Source of the DNA: Chamaelirium japonicum
Lineage: Eukaryota > Streptophyta > Magnoliopsida > Liliales > Melanthiaceae
Reading direction: 5' to 3'
Length of the DNA stretch: 64,000 bases
NCBI GenBank assembly: GCA_947650365.1
Contig: OX393556.1
Location: 79,032,079-79,096,078, forward strand
Both the position numbers and the translations under genes were made by a program. The notes below the pieces were generated by a model, which saw only the letters and a list, made by a program, of their open reading frames with translations, did no database searches and was not told the origin of the DNA. Of the stretch, positions 1-10,745 are shown piece after piece (within the stretch, counting starts at the first letter, position 1; the number at the start of each line of letters is the position of its first letter).

Positions 1-180
1 TCTAGGGTAACATGATCATCCTCACCAATTTTCAATGAATTCCAAAACTTCTAGGGTCATCAAATGGTAGAAGCTTTATCTACCGTCCGTAGTAACCGTT
101 AATTTTGCTTCTACCATTTGATGACCCTAGAAGTTTTGGAATTCCTTAAAAATTGGTGAGGATGATCATGTTACCCTAGA
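1..180. repeat. Near-perfect foldback repeat
   Basis: Positions 1-82 are the reverse complement of about 100-180 with few mismatches, leaving a loop of about 20 bases. The arms begin TCTAGGGTAACATG and end CATGTTACCCTAGA. Part of the arm (AATTCCAAAACTTCTAGGGT) recurs in direct orientation at about 206-225, so the unit continues past 180 as a degenerate copy. No coding potential is seen. Its left boundary cannot be judged because the window starts here. Confidence 0.8.
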
Positions 181-283
181 GAACACACCCACCGATTTTC
201 ACGAAATTCCAAAACTTCTAGGGTGGTCAAAATATCCGTAGCTCATTTTCTCCTTCCGTAGCTCATAGCTCACCTAAGCATTC

Positions 284-355
<72 letters not shown>

Positions 356-358
<3 letters not shown>

Positions 359-513
359 CTGGTGCTCACCGTCGTGCGTAATCAGGCGTACTCAACATGG
401 ATCATAATCGTCCAAGATAATCAAGTGCAAATCGGCGCATATACATGATCATGTCAAACGGTTGTGATCGATGGTGAGTACACTCAACAGTGCACGACGG
501 TGAGCACCAGATC
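356..513. mobile_element. MITE-like hairpin beside a TA tract
   Basis: The ends are 22-bp inverted repeats beginning GATCTGGTGCTCACC (356-377 against 492-513). The interior has weaker inverted similarity around GTACTCAACA. A TA tract of about 70 bp abuts the left end. No protein is encoded, so any mobility would be non-autonomous. Confidence 0.7.
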
Positions 514-678
514 ATTACTATATAGGTTTATATTGCGCCAGGTGTCCAGTGAAAACACAAAGTAAGAGGGCATAAGCATTTAATAGGGATGAACACTAAA
601 AAGACATAAAGCAAAAACTAAAAGAAAACGTGTACACGTGTCTCCTTTAAAACTCAAGCTCACCAACTTCCCAACCCT

Positions 679-709
<31 letters not shown>

Positions 710-940
710 GAGAGAAAGAGAGTCCCCCTCTAGTGCGATCCTGTTGGTGCGATCCGAGCACTGTGGGCCGCCCGATTTAATTTGTTTGGCTATGATGCAC
801 GGTTTGGATGGTGTATGCAACACACCTAACGGTGTAGGCAGCGAAAATCAATATGTTGATGTGCTTCACTGCATATGTTGCAGTCTTGCCAGTGCATATG
901 TTACTCGTTAGGGTCACACCAACAGAAACGCACAGGAAGG

Positions 941-1020
<80 letters not shown>

Positions 1021-1022
<2 letters not shown>

Positions 1023-1137
1023 AGAATGCTTAGGTGCGGTTTGCAGTCCGCAGCCGTCCGATGCACCGGCTGTGTGCATCTGATGCATGGAGTGGTGCAT
1101 CGGACGGCTGCGAACCGCAGACCACACCTAAGCATCC

Positions 1138-1140
<3 letters not shown>
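1021..1140. mobile_element. MITE-like hairpin between TA tracts
   Basis: The arms pair almost completely: GAATGCTTAGGTG near 1023 against CACCTAAGCATCC near the right end, with the inner CAGCCGTCCGATGCACC pairing with GGTGCATCGGACGGCTG. Both outer edges run directly into TA tracts. The inner half (GCNGCCGTCNGATGCA) resembles the hairpins at 1789-1903 and 1959-2086, so the three look like one family. Confidence 0.75.
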
Positions 1141-1182
<42 letters not shown>

Positions 1183-1185
<3 letters not shown>

Positions 1186-1717
1186 CTCACCTGCAGGACA
1201 TCCCGCAGGGATTATTTGTGGGACACCATTTTGAGCATTGGATTTCGAATCAACAGATGGGAGGATGATTTTCCCTACACTCTTTTGAACGTTGGATTTT
1301 GAATCAGCAGATGGGATTCGTGGGTGTAGGGCTATTAGGACAAAAAAAAAATCGTTGTTACTGTAGCTGCTACAGTAACATCGATTTTATTGTCCTATTA
1401 GCCCTACACCCACCACAAATCCCATCTGTTGATCCGTCGGAATCCGATGGAACGGATGGGATTGATTCCAATGGATCAACGGTTGGGATTCGTGGTGAGT
1501 GTAGAGCCAATAGGACAAAAAGAAATCGTTGTTACTGTAGCAGCTACAGTAACGATTTTTTGTCCTATTAGCCCTACACCCATGAATCCCATCCGTTGAT
1601 TCAAAATCCAACGCCCCAAAGAATGTAAGGCAAATCATCTCATCCATTGATTCGAAATCCAACACTGAAAACGGTGTCCTACAAATAATCCCTGCGGGAC
1701 ATCCCATAGATGAGCAC
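1183..1717. mobile_element. Foldback element of about 0.5 kb with internal palindromes
   Basis: The terminal inverted repeats begin GTGCTCACCTGCAGGACAT (1183 on) and end in ATCCCATAGATGAGCAC (to 1717), sharing the GGGATTATTTGTNGGACAC arm. The interior repeats a block reading 'gggtgtagggctattaggacaaaa' in both orientations. It carries two copies of the TGTTACTGTAGC / GCTACAGTAACA palindrome (1356-1380 and 1530-1553). TA or CT tracts flank both ends. It is related in layout to the element at 2116-2511. Confidence 0.75.
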
Positions 1718-1719
1718 TA

Positions 1720-1788
<69 letters not shown>

Positions 1789-1900
1789 TGATAAAATGCG
1801 GTGTGCGCTGCGTGACACTACAGTCGTCTGATGCACACGCTGCGTGCGTGCAGTGCATCAAACGACTGCGGTGTCGCGCCGCACGCACCGCACACCGCAT

Positions 1901-1903
<3 letters not shown>
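1789..1903. mobile_element. MITE-like hairpin between TA tracts
   Basis: The arms ATGCGGTGTGCGCTGCG and the right arm ending GCACCGCACACCGCATCC pair, with the inner GTCGTCTGATGCA pairing with TGCATCAAACGAC. The left edge is a GA tract that follows a TA tract; the right edge is a TA tract. It shares the GATGCA core with its neighbours at 1021 and 1959. Confidence 0.7.
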
Positions 1904-1958
<55 letters not shown>

Positions 1959-1959
<1 letters not shown>

Positions 1960-2084
1960 TGCTATAATGCAGCATTGCACCGCAGCCGTTTGATGCACCG
2001 CTGCGTGCATGCGATGCACGCAGCGCATGCATCAGTCGGCTGCGGTGCAATGCCGCACGTACCGCATGCCGCATTATAGCATGC

Positions 2085-2086
<2 letters not shown>
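1959..2086. mobile_element. MITE-like hairpin between TA tracts
   Basis: The arms begin GATGCTATAATGC and end GCATTATAGCATGC. The inner arms GCATTGCACCGCAGCCG and CGGCTGCGGTGCAATGC pair. A GA tract and TA tract lie on the left and a TA tract on the right. Same family as 1021-1140 by its inner core. Confidence 0.7.
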
Positions 2087-2930
<844 letters not shown>

Positions 2931-2932
<2 letters not shown>

Positions 2933-3540
2933 CATGCTTGGTTGCGCTGTGCGCTGCCGAACCCAAATGCGCTGCGCACTGAGAGCCGTCCGATTGAAAC
3001 CGATCAAACGGCCCGGCCTGATTCCCGCTCCCGCTCCCGCACCGCACCGCACAGCCTGCACCGTACCGCACCGCACCGAACAGCAACCGTCTGATCGCAC
3101 CCACCCGTCCGATCGAGCGGCCGCTGCACATTTCGTTGTTACTGTAGCGGCTACAGTAACAGCGAAATGTGTTACGGGCCGTTCGATCATCCAGTTTGAT
3201 AGGAATCGAGTGGCCAGAAACACATATCGCTGTTACTGTAGCCGCTACAGTAACAGCGAAATGTGTTACGGGCCGTTCGATCGAAAAGTTTGGGGGGAAT
3301 CGAGCGGTCCGAATCACATTTCGCTGTTACTGTAGCCGCTACAGTAACAGCGAAATATGCAGCGGCCGCTCGATCGGACGGGTGGGTGCGATCGGACGGT
3401 TGCTGTTCGGTGCGGTGCTGTGCGGTGCGGTGCGGGAGTGGGAGCGGGAATCAGGCCGGGCCGTTTGATCGGTTTCGATCGGACGGCTCTCAGTGCGCAG
3501 CGCATTTGGGTTCGGCAGCGCACAGCGCAACCAAGCATGC

Positions 3541-3541
<1 letters not shown>
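2931..3541. mobile_element. Large GC-rich palindromic element with three internal palindromes
   Basis: About 180 bp at each end form an inverted repeat (GGCATGCTTGGTTGCGC at the left, GCGCAACCAAGCATGCC at the right). The arms include GC-rich runs built from GCACCGCACCGCAC. The centre holds three near-tandem copies, about 90-95 bp apart, of the TGTTACTGTAGC / GCTACAGTAACA palindrome (3137-3161, 3231-3255, 3325-3349), each inside a TTTCG..CGAAA stem. A TA tract abuts the left end and a CT-TA tract the right end. The high GC of the arms is unlike the surrounding AT-rich DNA. Confidence 0.75.
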
Positions 3542-3597
<56 letters not shown>

Positions 3598-3615
3598 TAG
3601 ATAGAGAGAGAGAGA

Positions 3616-3799
3616 GGGATGGAACTATGTATGGCCCAAGGGGGCCCCTGACCCCGCCTCAATTATTATTATTTTTTTAATTTTATATCGTAAAATTATA
3701 AAAAAAAATATTGGTTTATGCTTTGCCCCCCCCCCCCCCCCCACAAGAATAAATTATTATGCTTTGGCCCCTCCCAATACAAAATCCTGGTTCTGTCCC

Positions 3800-3800
<1 letters not shown>
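3616..3800. mobile_element. Small inverted-repeat element
   Basis: The left end AGGGATGGAACTATG and the reverse complement of the right end (AGGGACAGAACCAGGATT) match imperfectly. Both lead into purine-rich GGGGCC-type blocks (GGCCCAAGGGGGCC on the left, GGCCCCTCCCAATACAA on the right). A 16-base C tract lies near 3726-3741. It sits between a GA tract and a TA tract, like the other elements of the train. Confidence 0.5.
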
Positions 3801-3832
<32 letters not shown>

Positions 3833-3833
<1 letters not shown>

Positions 3834-4558
3834 ATACGGGGTATGAGCTGACAGCCCATTTGGGCATTTGGGCTGTCAGCTCACAGCCCTCCGATCTTGA
3901 TCACCTGCCGTTCGTTTATAAAAAAAAAACACCCAACAACTGCCGCTCTCTCTCCCTCTCCCTCTCTCTCGCGAGCGACAGCCCCGTCCCTGACCTCCCG
4001 CTCCAGCTGCCCCCTCCAGCACCAGCACCGGCACCGGATCCGGCCGGGGGACGGCGCGCAGCCGGGCCGGAGGCTGTTCGGCTCCGGTGCCGGGGACGGC
4101 GTGCAGGGGTCGGGGTCGGGGGCGCAGGGCCGGGGGCCGGGGCCGGGGCCGGAGGCGAGCGCAGGGCCAGGGGCACCGGAGGTCGGGGACGGGCGCAGCT
4201 GCCAGGGACGCCGGAGGCCGGGGGCCCGAGACCGGCGCAGGGGCCGGGGGCCGGGCCGGAGGCGGGCGCAGCTGCCAGGGATTGCCGGAGGGGATCGGAG
4301 CCGTAGATGGGCGCAGGGCCCGGGGCCGAGGGCCGGGGGTTGGGCCGGAGTCGGTCGCCGCTGCCGGGGGCGCCGGAGGGGATCGGGGCCGGAGACGGGA
4401 GGGGTCGGGGACGAGCTTCAGCGAAGGAGAGAGAGAGATAGAGAGAGGGGCAGTTGTTGGGTGTTTCTTTTTATTATAAACGGACGGCCAGTGATCAAGA
4501 TCGGAGGGCTGTGAGCTGACAGCCCAAATGCCCAAATGGGCTGTCAGCTCATACCCCG

Positions 4559-4562
<4 letters not shown>
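3833..4562. mobile_element. Foldback element with cruciform arms and a very GC-rich core
   Basis: The outer arms of about 130 bp are inverted, starting AATACGGGGTATGAG and ending CTCATACCCCGTATT. Each arm is itself palindromic: GAGCTGACAGCCCA and TGGGCTGTCAGCTC face each other within 3845-3882, and again within about 4511-4550. The core (about 3990-4400) is extremely GC-rich and made of diverged GGGGCCGGGGC repeats, with a unit starting GGGCGCAGCTGCCAGGGA seen near 4192 and again near 4265. Long open frames here come from this composition and are not taken as genes. Confidence 0.75.
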
Positions 4563-4636
<74 letters not shown>

Positions 4637-4638
<2 letters not shown>

Positions 4639-4940
4639 CGATTCGAATTATTTCCAAGACCTTACATTTACAATGAGGCTACATATCAGCGCACAATATA
4701 TGTTTAGGCTAATGTCAACCCAAAACATCAAGTTTATTCCCTTTGCTGAAATTTTGCTATCAAACCTACTTGCATAAACACTCGGTTACTTTACATACTA
4801 GGCAAAGCCATACACAATATAAAGAATGGAAACAAGTCTCAACCAACAATATTAACCAACGTCAAGGTACATGGAAGTATGTCATGGATGGAAAAGATAA
4901 AGAAAGAACAACAAAAAAGGATTGAAACATCCATTATAAC
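4637..4940. other. Right part of CCR4-like intron 3, nothing recognised
   Basis: AT-rich unique-looking sequence between the hairpin train and exon 3. No open frame, RNA gene or repeat boundary is evident. It is intronic for the minus-strand gene. Confidence 0.5.
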
Positions 4941-5006
4941 CTTCCAAATACCCGCATATCCTCGTACTGCTAGTTCCTCTTCTAAGTCATGAAATCTGTC
5001 AACCTC
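4941..5006 (-). CDS. CCR4: CCR4-like deadenylase, exon 3 (22 codons)
   Basis: This 66-bp exon encodes EVDRFHDLEEELAVRGYAGI followed by WK. It continues directly from the preceding exon, which ends ..MCLQ. The joined MCLQEVDRF wording is the metal-binding segment of the endonuclease/exonuclease/phosphatase fold of plant CCR4 homologs, where the Glu of QE coordinates the catalytic magnesium (established knowledge). The splice acceptor is TACCCTTTCAG before GAGGTTGAC (boundary at 5006) and the donor is AAG followed by GTTATA (boundary at 4941). Both junctions are in phase 0. The downstream exons, which should carry the remaining catalytic motifs (GDFN and SDH type), are not found between 1 and 4940 and must lie left of the window or be lost. 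Intron 3 therefore exceeds 4.9 kb. Confidence 0.85.
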
Positions 5007-6700
5007 CTGAAAGGGTACATCATCAAAATAAACATTCAAGGCATATGAAGCACAATTATATAAATCTGAACAGATGGCAAGTCAGTTATGACAAACCAAG
5101 GGCTTAGAAGATGAAATTGAACCAAAAGTATCAGATAATTAACAAAATGGCAGTATTTTTGTTCCCAATTAATACAAAATCATTTATATGAATTACTAAA
5201 GCTAATTGATGCAGGATCCTACCGGATCGATAAAATTAATTAACGATATGACACTTAAGTTCCACATTTTTTAGCTAATTTAGCAATTGGTGGGTAATTA
5301 GGCATCGTTAAGTGTTTTAATGAGTCACTTAATAATCGCATTGAGTTGTTTAGTAACTTAGAAGGCTGAGTCATTTAGTCAATACGCAGAATTCTGGGTC
5401 AAATTGGCTAGCATAAGTCCTGCCAATCGTCTTAGTTGATTCAGTTTCCTATTTTCTAAAATTTTCTGTAATTTTCTAAATGATACTATAATATAATTTA
5501 TGGGTCAAAGGAAATGAGTGCAAATTATATTGGAGGAGTCCTCTTAAAAAAAGGACAAGGAAGGATTTAATGAGAAAGATATCAGCAGTTAAGATAGCGG
5601 ATTGTAGGGCATATAAAGAAACAAAATAGAGGGTAGTTGTTGTTTCCACGGTAGAAAAGCATACAGGGGTTTCTCCCTGTATTCCCCACCCACAGGCGGA
5701 AAACCCTGTAATCTCTGCTCAGGCGACATAAGGTTTCACAAAAGCCTTTTCTGTGTGCATATCTATAACTTTTGTAATTTCTTCCTCTCCCACACCCACG
5801 GACTCTCTTCCTCTCTCATTCAAGCAATGGGTACCCTTTTTGAGCCTTTATGGCCACTAGTTGTAACTCTAGTTTGCTCTTTTTCTTTAATCTACATTGC
5901 TAAACAATATGAGGAGAAAATTCAAAGTCTTGGACTCGTACTCAATGAAGTATGAGAGTAGTCCTATGAACTCGGGCTGGGTCTTGCCATGTTTTCTATT
6001 TAAAGAAGATTTACCCTCTATTATAAGGCATTGAAATTATTAAAAATATTCAACATTGTTGATTTTCCTTTAAAGAAGAGCTGATTTTTGGCCTTGCACT
6101 CTACCTCTTCCCTCTCCCTTCTCATCTTATGCATGGCGCAGTGAAGCACCTATGAATCAGTACTTTCTGCATAGCTAATTGATATTTAGTATGACTCACG
6201 AATGGTTATGATAAGGTTCAGATAGTCAATAATATTAGTTCTGAAAGTCGATACTACCTAGTAATGATTCAATAGTTTCAAGAAAATAATTTAATAGGAA
6301 ATTGGATGGTGTTGATATAGAAAATGTAATTCTTTATCATATGTCCGAGAGCTTAACAGTAAGGGCATTCTAGTGATTAAAAAAATCTCAAATGGTAATA
6401 TGCTAGCCACAAAACTTATTGTCCACAACAGATTGAACAACTGTGATCAAGAAGAACTATTTTTAGTCAGCTTTAAAAAAAAATTCTCAGGAATTCATTT
6501 CTTTACCTTTGTTATCAACCTAGCATCACGGTTCACGGAAGCCCTCCCATATCTTTATGTCAATTGCACAAACACAATCCTCCATGGATCAAATCTCCAA
6601 GAGAAATGGTTTATCTATGAAAGAAAAATAAAAAACTAACAGCAATACCAAAAGGAAGTGCGAGAAGCCTCATACTCGAATCAACAATGGGTTTAAATTG
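5007..6700. other. CCR4-like intron 2, left part; possible old retroelement leader near 5550-5830
   Basis: No gene is supported. Around 5590-5760 there is a TATA-like 'catataaagaaac' followed by C-rich leader-like sequence (TTTCTCCCTGTATTCCCC) and then short open frames, which resembles the promoter and leader part of a retroelement LTR. No matching terminal repeats or TSD were found, so this is left unclassified. The rest is AT-rich with no clear signal. Confidence 0.3.
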
Positions 6701-6806
6701 ACTGCTGAACTCTATGGTACTCGACGACATCTGAAACATGTCGATTCCAACACATGTGCGAACAAAATAGAACAGAATAGTACTCCAAGTATAACAGTGT
6801 ATGGAT

Positions 6807-7121
6807 TAGAGTACAGATGGGGACCATGTAGACAATTGGATCTCACACTCATGGGACCGGTCTCGGATCCCGATAGGATCCAATTCGAATTCGACATGCT
6901 GGAACGTCAAAATAGTAAATAGCAAAGAGAATATTTTACACAGACACACACTCTTCTATTTTTTTAGTAGAAAATACCCTCAGCACTAGTCAGCTTGTGC
7001 GTTATATGAATTAGAGTGTATTTGGGGACCACATGGACGAGAGATCTCACACTCATGGTACTGGTATCTGATTCCGATAGGGTCAATTCGAATTCAACAC
7101 GCTGGAATGTCAGAAGAATTT
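6807..7121. repeat. Local tandem duplication of a segment of about 110 bp
   Basis: Positions about 6807-6915 and 7011-7121 share a diverged block containing GGGGACCA, AGATCTCACACTCATGG and ATTCGAATTC, spaced about 200 bp apart. Neither copy is coding. It lies in CCR4-like intron 2. Confidence 0.6.
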
Positions 7122-7127
7122 AAATAA

Positions 7128-7843
7128 CCGAAGAAGCACTGACACTGGTACGGGGGCACGAGTACGACACGACACGGGTTCGCCGACACGGCAAATCCTA
7201 AAAAAGGACACGGGTACGGCAGGGACACGGCAAAATAAATTTATATTTTTAAATATATATTTTATGTATGTTTGCAATTCATATATATATTTCAATAATT
7301 GGAAAAACCTCATAGAAAACAACTAAAAGGAAAATTTAATGCATACTGAATCGCTATCGTTAGTTACATCCAGCCCGATTGGTGAATCGCAGACAGCTCT
7401 AAATGGTATGGAAAATAACGGTTGTGTTTCAGTTTTGACTTCAACCTATCTGAAACCTCAGAGGATAAGATAAGTTAAAGCCAAACCTGAATCGTAACCG
7501 TCCATCATAACCATCCTGACAAGTGAATCACACTCAGGCTCAAATGGCATGCAAAAGAACGGCTGCGATTCAGTTTTGGCTTCAACCTATCTGATTCTCT
7601 GAGGTTATAATCTCAGAGGATCAGATAGGTTGAAGCCAAAGCTGAATCACCACAGCTTGTAACCCGACCCTATATCAAACAGTCCGTCAACCCGCAGTGT
7701 CCCGAGTGTCCGACAATGTCCGGCCCCCGGAAGTACGTAGGACACGGCATATGTGTGTCCGGCGAGTGTCCGACGAGTGTCGATGTCCGACACGTGTCCA
7801 ACACGGGTACGGGAGGCCTGGGGAAGTGTCCATGATTCCTAGT
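7128..7843. mobile_element. Unclassified element rich in GACACGG motifs
   Basis: Both ends carry runs of the GACACG/CGTGTC motif in opposite senses: GCACTGACACTGGTACGG on the left and CACGTGTCCAACACGGG then GTGTCCATGATTCC on the right. The interior (about 7340-7660) holds two inverted blocks around 'cttcaacctatctga' and the palindrome CTCTGAGGTTATAATCTCAGAG. Similar CGTGTC-bordered repeats are common in plant introns (established knowledge), but I cannot assign a superfamily. The C-rich open frames on the minus strand are taken as by-products. Confidence 0.45.
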
Positions 7844-7979
7844 AAATAACAGAGGAACAACTTTACACAGCCCACACTTCTCTCCATCCCCTTCTATTTT
7901 TAAAGTCCAAAATACCATTAGCAGCCTACACTATCAGAATAAATTAGATCACAGATATACACGCCCTACGCTTCTACAT

Positions 7980-8240
7980 AGCATCATCGTCATATTCATA
8001 TCCGAGACCACATTGAAATTGCTTCAGCATAGAAATGTTCATCAGGAAGATTCAAACAATGTCCCGCATAATACTCCAAACATATTTGTAAACCTCAGTG
8101 TCGGGCATAAACAACTGCAACATGTGGATATCTAGGTTAGTGATAAGTAATGGGTTGTAGCATGTTGCAGCTGATGAACTTGACTTGTAGCTGCATAGCA
8201 TCATCATCATCCATATCCAAACCCATATTGCAATGGCCTG
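7980..8240. repeat. Diverged local duplication
   Basis: A segment starting GCATCATCGTCATATTCAT near 7982 recurs as GCATCATCATCATCCATAT near 8198, each followed by 'ccgagaccacattgaaattgc'-like sequence. The spacing is about 217 bp, close to that of the duplication at 6807-7121, so the area seems prone to local duplication. Confidence 0.5.
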
Positions 8241-8465
8241 CGAATATAAACGACTATCAGAAGATGGGTACAATTTCCCCCATATCGACTTGTATAACCA
8301 CAGCTCTAGGATTGACAGTTTGAGCCCCCTCTCTGAATATCATGGATCCCAGCATGAAACCATCATCAATCAGTGTTGAGGGGGTTCCACAAGTCTATTA
8401 TCTCCCAATATCCTTCTTGACATGCTTCTTATGGTATGCATGTCCACCCTAAAATCCTTAAAAGT

Positions 8466-8582
8466 GATTCATTATCTCCAATTATTCTGGATTTATGTGG
8501 CTTTTCAAACTTAGAAAATTAAGTGATTCATTATCACCAAATTATTCTGAATTTATATGCAGTTTCAAACTTAGAAAATCAA
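8466..8582. repeat. Tandem repeat, about 62-bp unit, two copies
   Basis: The block GTGATTCATTATCNCCA followed by TTATTCTG and TTTCAAACTTAGAAAAT occurs twice in a row. It is non-coding and lies in CCR4-like intron 2. Confidence 0.65.
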
Positions 8583-8765
8583 ATCTTACCGTTTGATTTG
8601 GTTTGTGGTGATCCAATATGGATTCCACACATTAATTTTATGTAAATTCAGTAATTTTTTCTTTCCACCATTCGATAATTGATCTCCCAACTTCAAACAA
8701 TCTCAAAAAGTTGTGAATCAAACCTCTAGACCTATCTTAAATTCAGTACACATATGGGATAATAG

Positions 8766-9590
8766 GTGCTCACAACTTCAAATAGAGATCGATTACTACT
8801 CAAAGTGTTTAGTCATAAATATGGTTTGAAATTTCGATCAAAATACCAAAATATTGTCGAAATATCTCGGTTCGGTCACGGGCGAAACGAAAGGGGTTTG
8901 AAACCTGGACCCCTTCTTCGGCGAAGTTTCAGGATTTCGAGGGTATTTCAGTCACTTCATCAAGATTTCGACTGAAACAATTGGGAGTATGGGACCCACC
9001 GAAACCATGTCTTGCCCCCCCTGGTTTCGTTGTCCACTTCGCCGAAGTTTTACCGTTTCATGCGCATTTCGATCATTCCATCCAGATTTTGATCGAAACA
9101 ATAGGCCCATCGAAACCACTTGTTGTCCCCCTAGTTTAATTATACACTTCACTGAAATTTCGTTATTTCATGGGCATTTCGATTATTTTGTTCGAAACCA
9201 ACCCACAGATTTCGTAATCGTAAAACCTGTGGGCTGGTTTCAGTGGGGCTGAGGCCTATAAATGCTAACAATTTTAGACTGAAGCCTCCCCATTTCGCCT
9301 AGATTTTGCCCGAAACCTCCAAACTTCGCCGGATTTTACTGATTATCATGATCCATGCAAGCTTACTATGTATTTGGTGTGTGATTTCTTCAAACAATTC
9401 ATGTAAATTGTATGCACAACTATAAAAGACTTAAATTTAAAAATTCAATAAAAAACATCAAAAAATCTTCTTTTTTTTTACCATTTCAAAAAATTTCATA
9501 ATTTCAATCGAAATTTCAAATATTCAACCAAAATTTTGCTTCAGACCGAAACCAGACATGAAACCAAAGTTTAAAACCATGGCACTACAA
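8766..9590. mobile_element. Dispersed repeat with GAAAC/CGAAATTTC ends, copy 1
   Basis: This AT-rich segment is studded with CGAAATTTCG-like words and ends ACCGAAACCAGACATGAAA then TTTAAAACCATGG. A block reading 'catgcaagcttactatgtatttg' then 'tgtatgcacaacta' near 9353-9430 recurs near 55905-55995, followed by the same ending near 56160. The two copies therefore belong to one interspersed family. No protein with a known transposase motif is visible, and the superfamily is unknown. Confidence 0.5.
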
Positions 9591-9599
9591 ATGCAAATC

Positions 9600-10745
9600 A
9601 GATGTTGGATCTCTAAAACAAACACAGCTAATTGAGTCAAAATTGAAACAACCTAAAATAAAAAACAACAAATAACATGCTTAAAATAAAATAGTCCAAA
9701 TTGAACTAAATTTAAGTATGTGCATATCATAATCCTATGGATTCCATCATCAAGTTAGTTTCAAATTTTCAATCACCATAAGCTTAAAATAAAATAGTCT
9801 AAATAACATGATTTATGCAATCTACAAATACCTCTAAACATTCATAGTCTCTAACTATAGACCATCCTAGAATTCATAGCTCGCACAAAGTGTCAAAGGA
9901 ATACATCCACCCACAAATACACCAGAAGGCCAGTAGGCCAAAATATTTGAAACAACTTCATTCTTTGCACCAAAACCAAGCCATCCAATATGAATAAGGT
10001 GACTTGTAAACCAAGGAGGGGCAAGCACATACTAACTCTTCAATAGACATCGCTTTCTACCACTTCTAAACATGGGAAGAAAATATGAAACAAGGTTCTA
10101 CGAAATAACTACCAATCCCACCATGGAAATTAAATACCCCATATACAACCTAAGTTCTCTAAAAACTATTTAACATGACTAGATCCCTAGATAGATCTGC
10201 CAACAACACATCAAGTCTCCCATCTTTTCATCAAGCATGGAAGACCAGCTCAACCTCACAAGGATTCAAAACCAACTTCTGAATCTTAATAGGCAAAGGC
10301 TTGCCTAAATAGGAACCATCATAAAGCTAACGAGTAAGGACCGAACAAGTCACTTTGTCCTCTAATGGATGACGACCTCCCATCATGGCACACCGCCACA
10401 AAACGCCATACCACCAAATTTGAGTTACATTAAATTGGAGCAAAGAGAAATCTTCTTCTATGCGAAGGCATATCAATTCCTCACATGCCCTCTTATCTTC
10501 AAGTCAAAGCAGTACTTTAAACATTAGAAAGCTAAGAAGCCTATGGAACAAATATGAGTTTGCAAAAAGGGTAAGGTTCAAAAGGTATTTCCACAAAAAA
10601 AAAGGGGAAGTTTGACAAAAGTTCTTTTTGAGAGATGACTTTTAGTTACAAGAAACGTTAATTTCAAAATATAGCTCAAGTCCCTCCCGACGAATATATA
10701 CTCTTTCTGAAATGAATATATACTCTTTCTAAAGATGAATCTAAA
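9600..10745. other. Degenerate sequence, unrecognised
   Basis: No intact open frame. The minus strand reads as broken protein-like text around 10230-10400 (for example SYLGKPLPIKIQKLV), which suggests an old coding fragment, but I cannot identify its family. The right end (about 10690-10745) carries a repeated ATATATACTCTTTCTGAA word that is also found just beyond the Helitron at 15240 and at 52744. Confidence 0.35.

Noticed and set aside
3764-4535. Long Gly/Ala/Arg/Pro-rich open frames on both strands
   Set aside because: They lie in the GC-rich core of a foldback element. All six frames are open because stop codons are rare at this composition.
5590-5955. Small membrane protein gene (66 codons)
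   Set aside because: A hydrophobic stretch is present, but there is no homology I know, no conserved context, and it lies in a repeat-rich intron.
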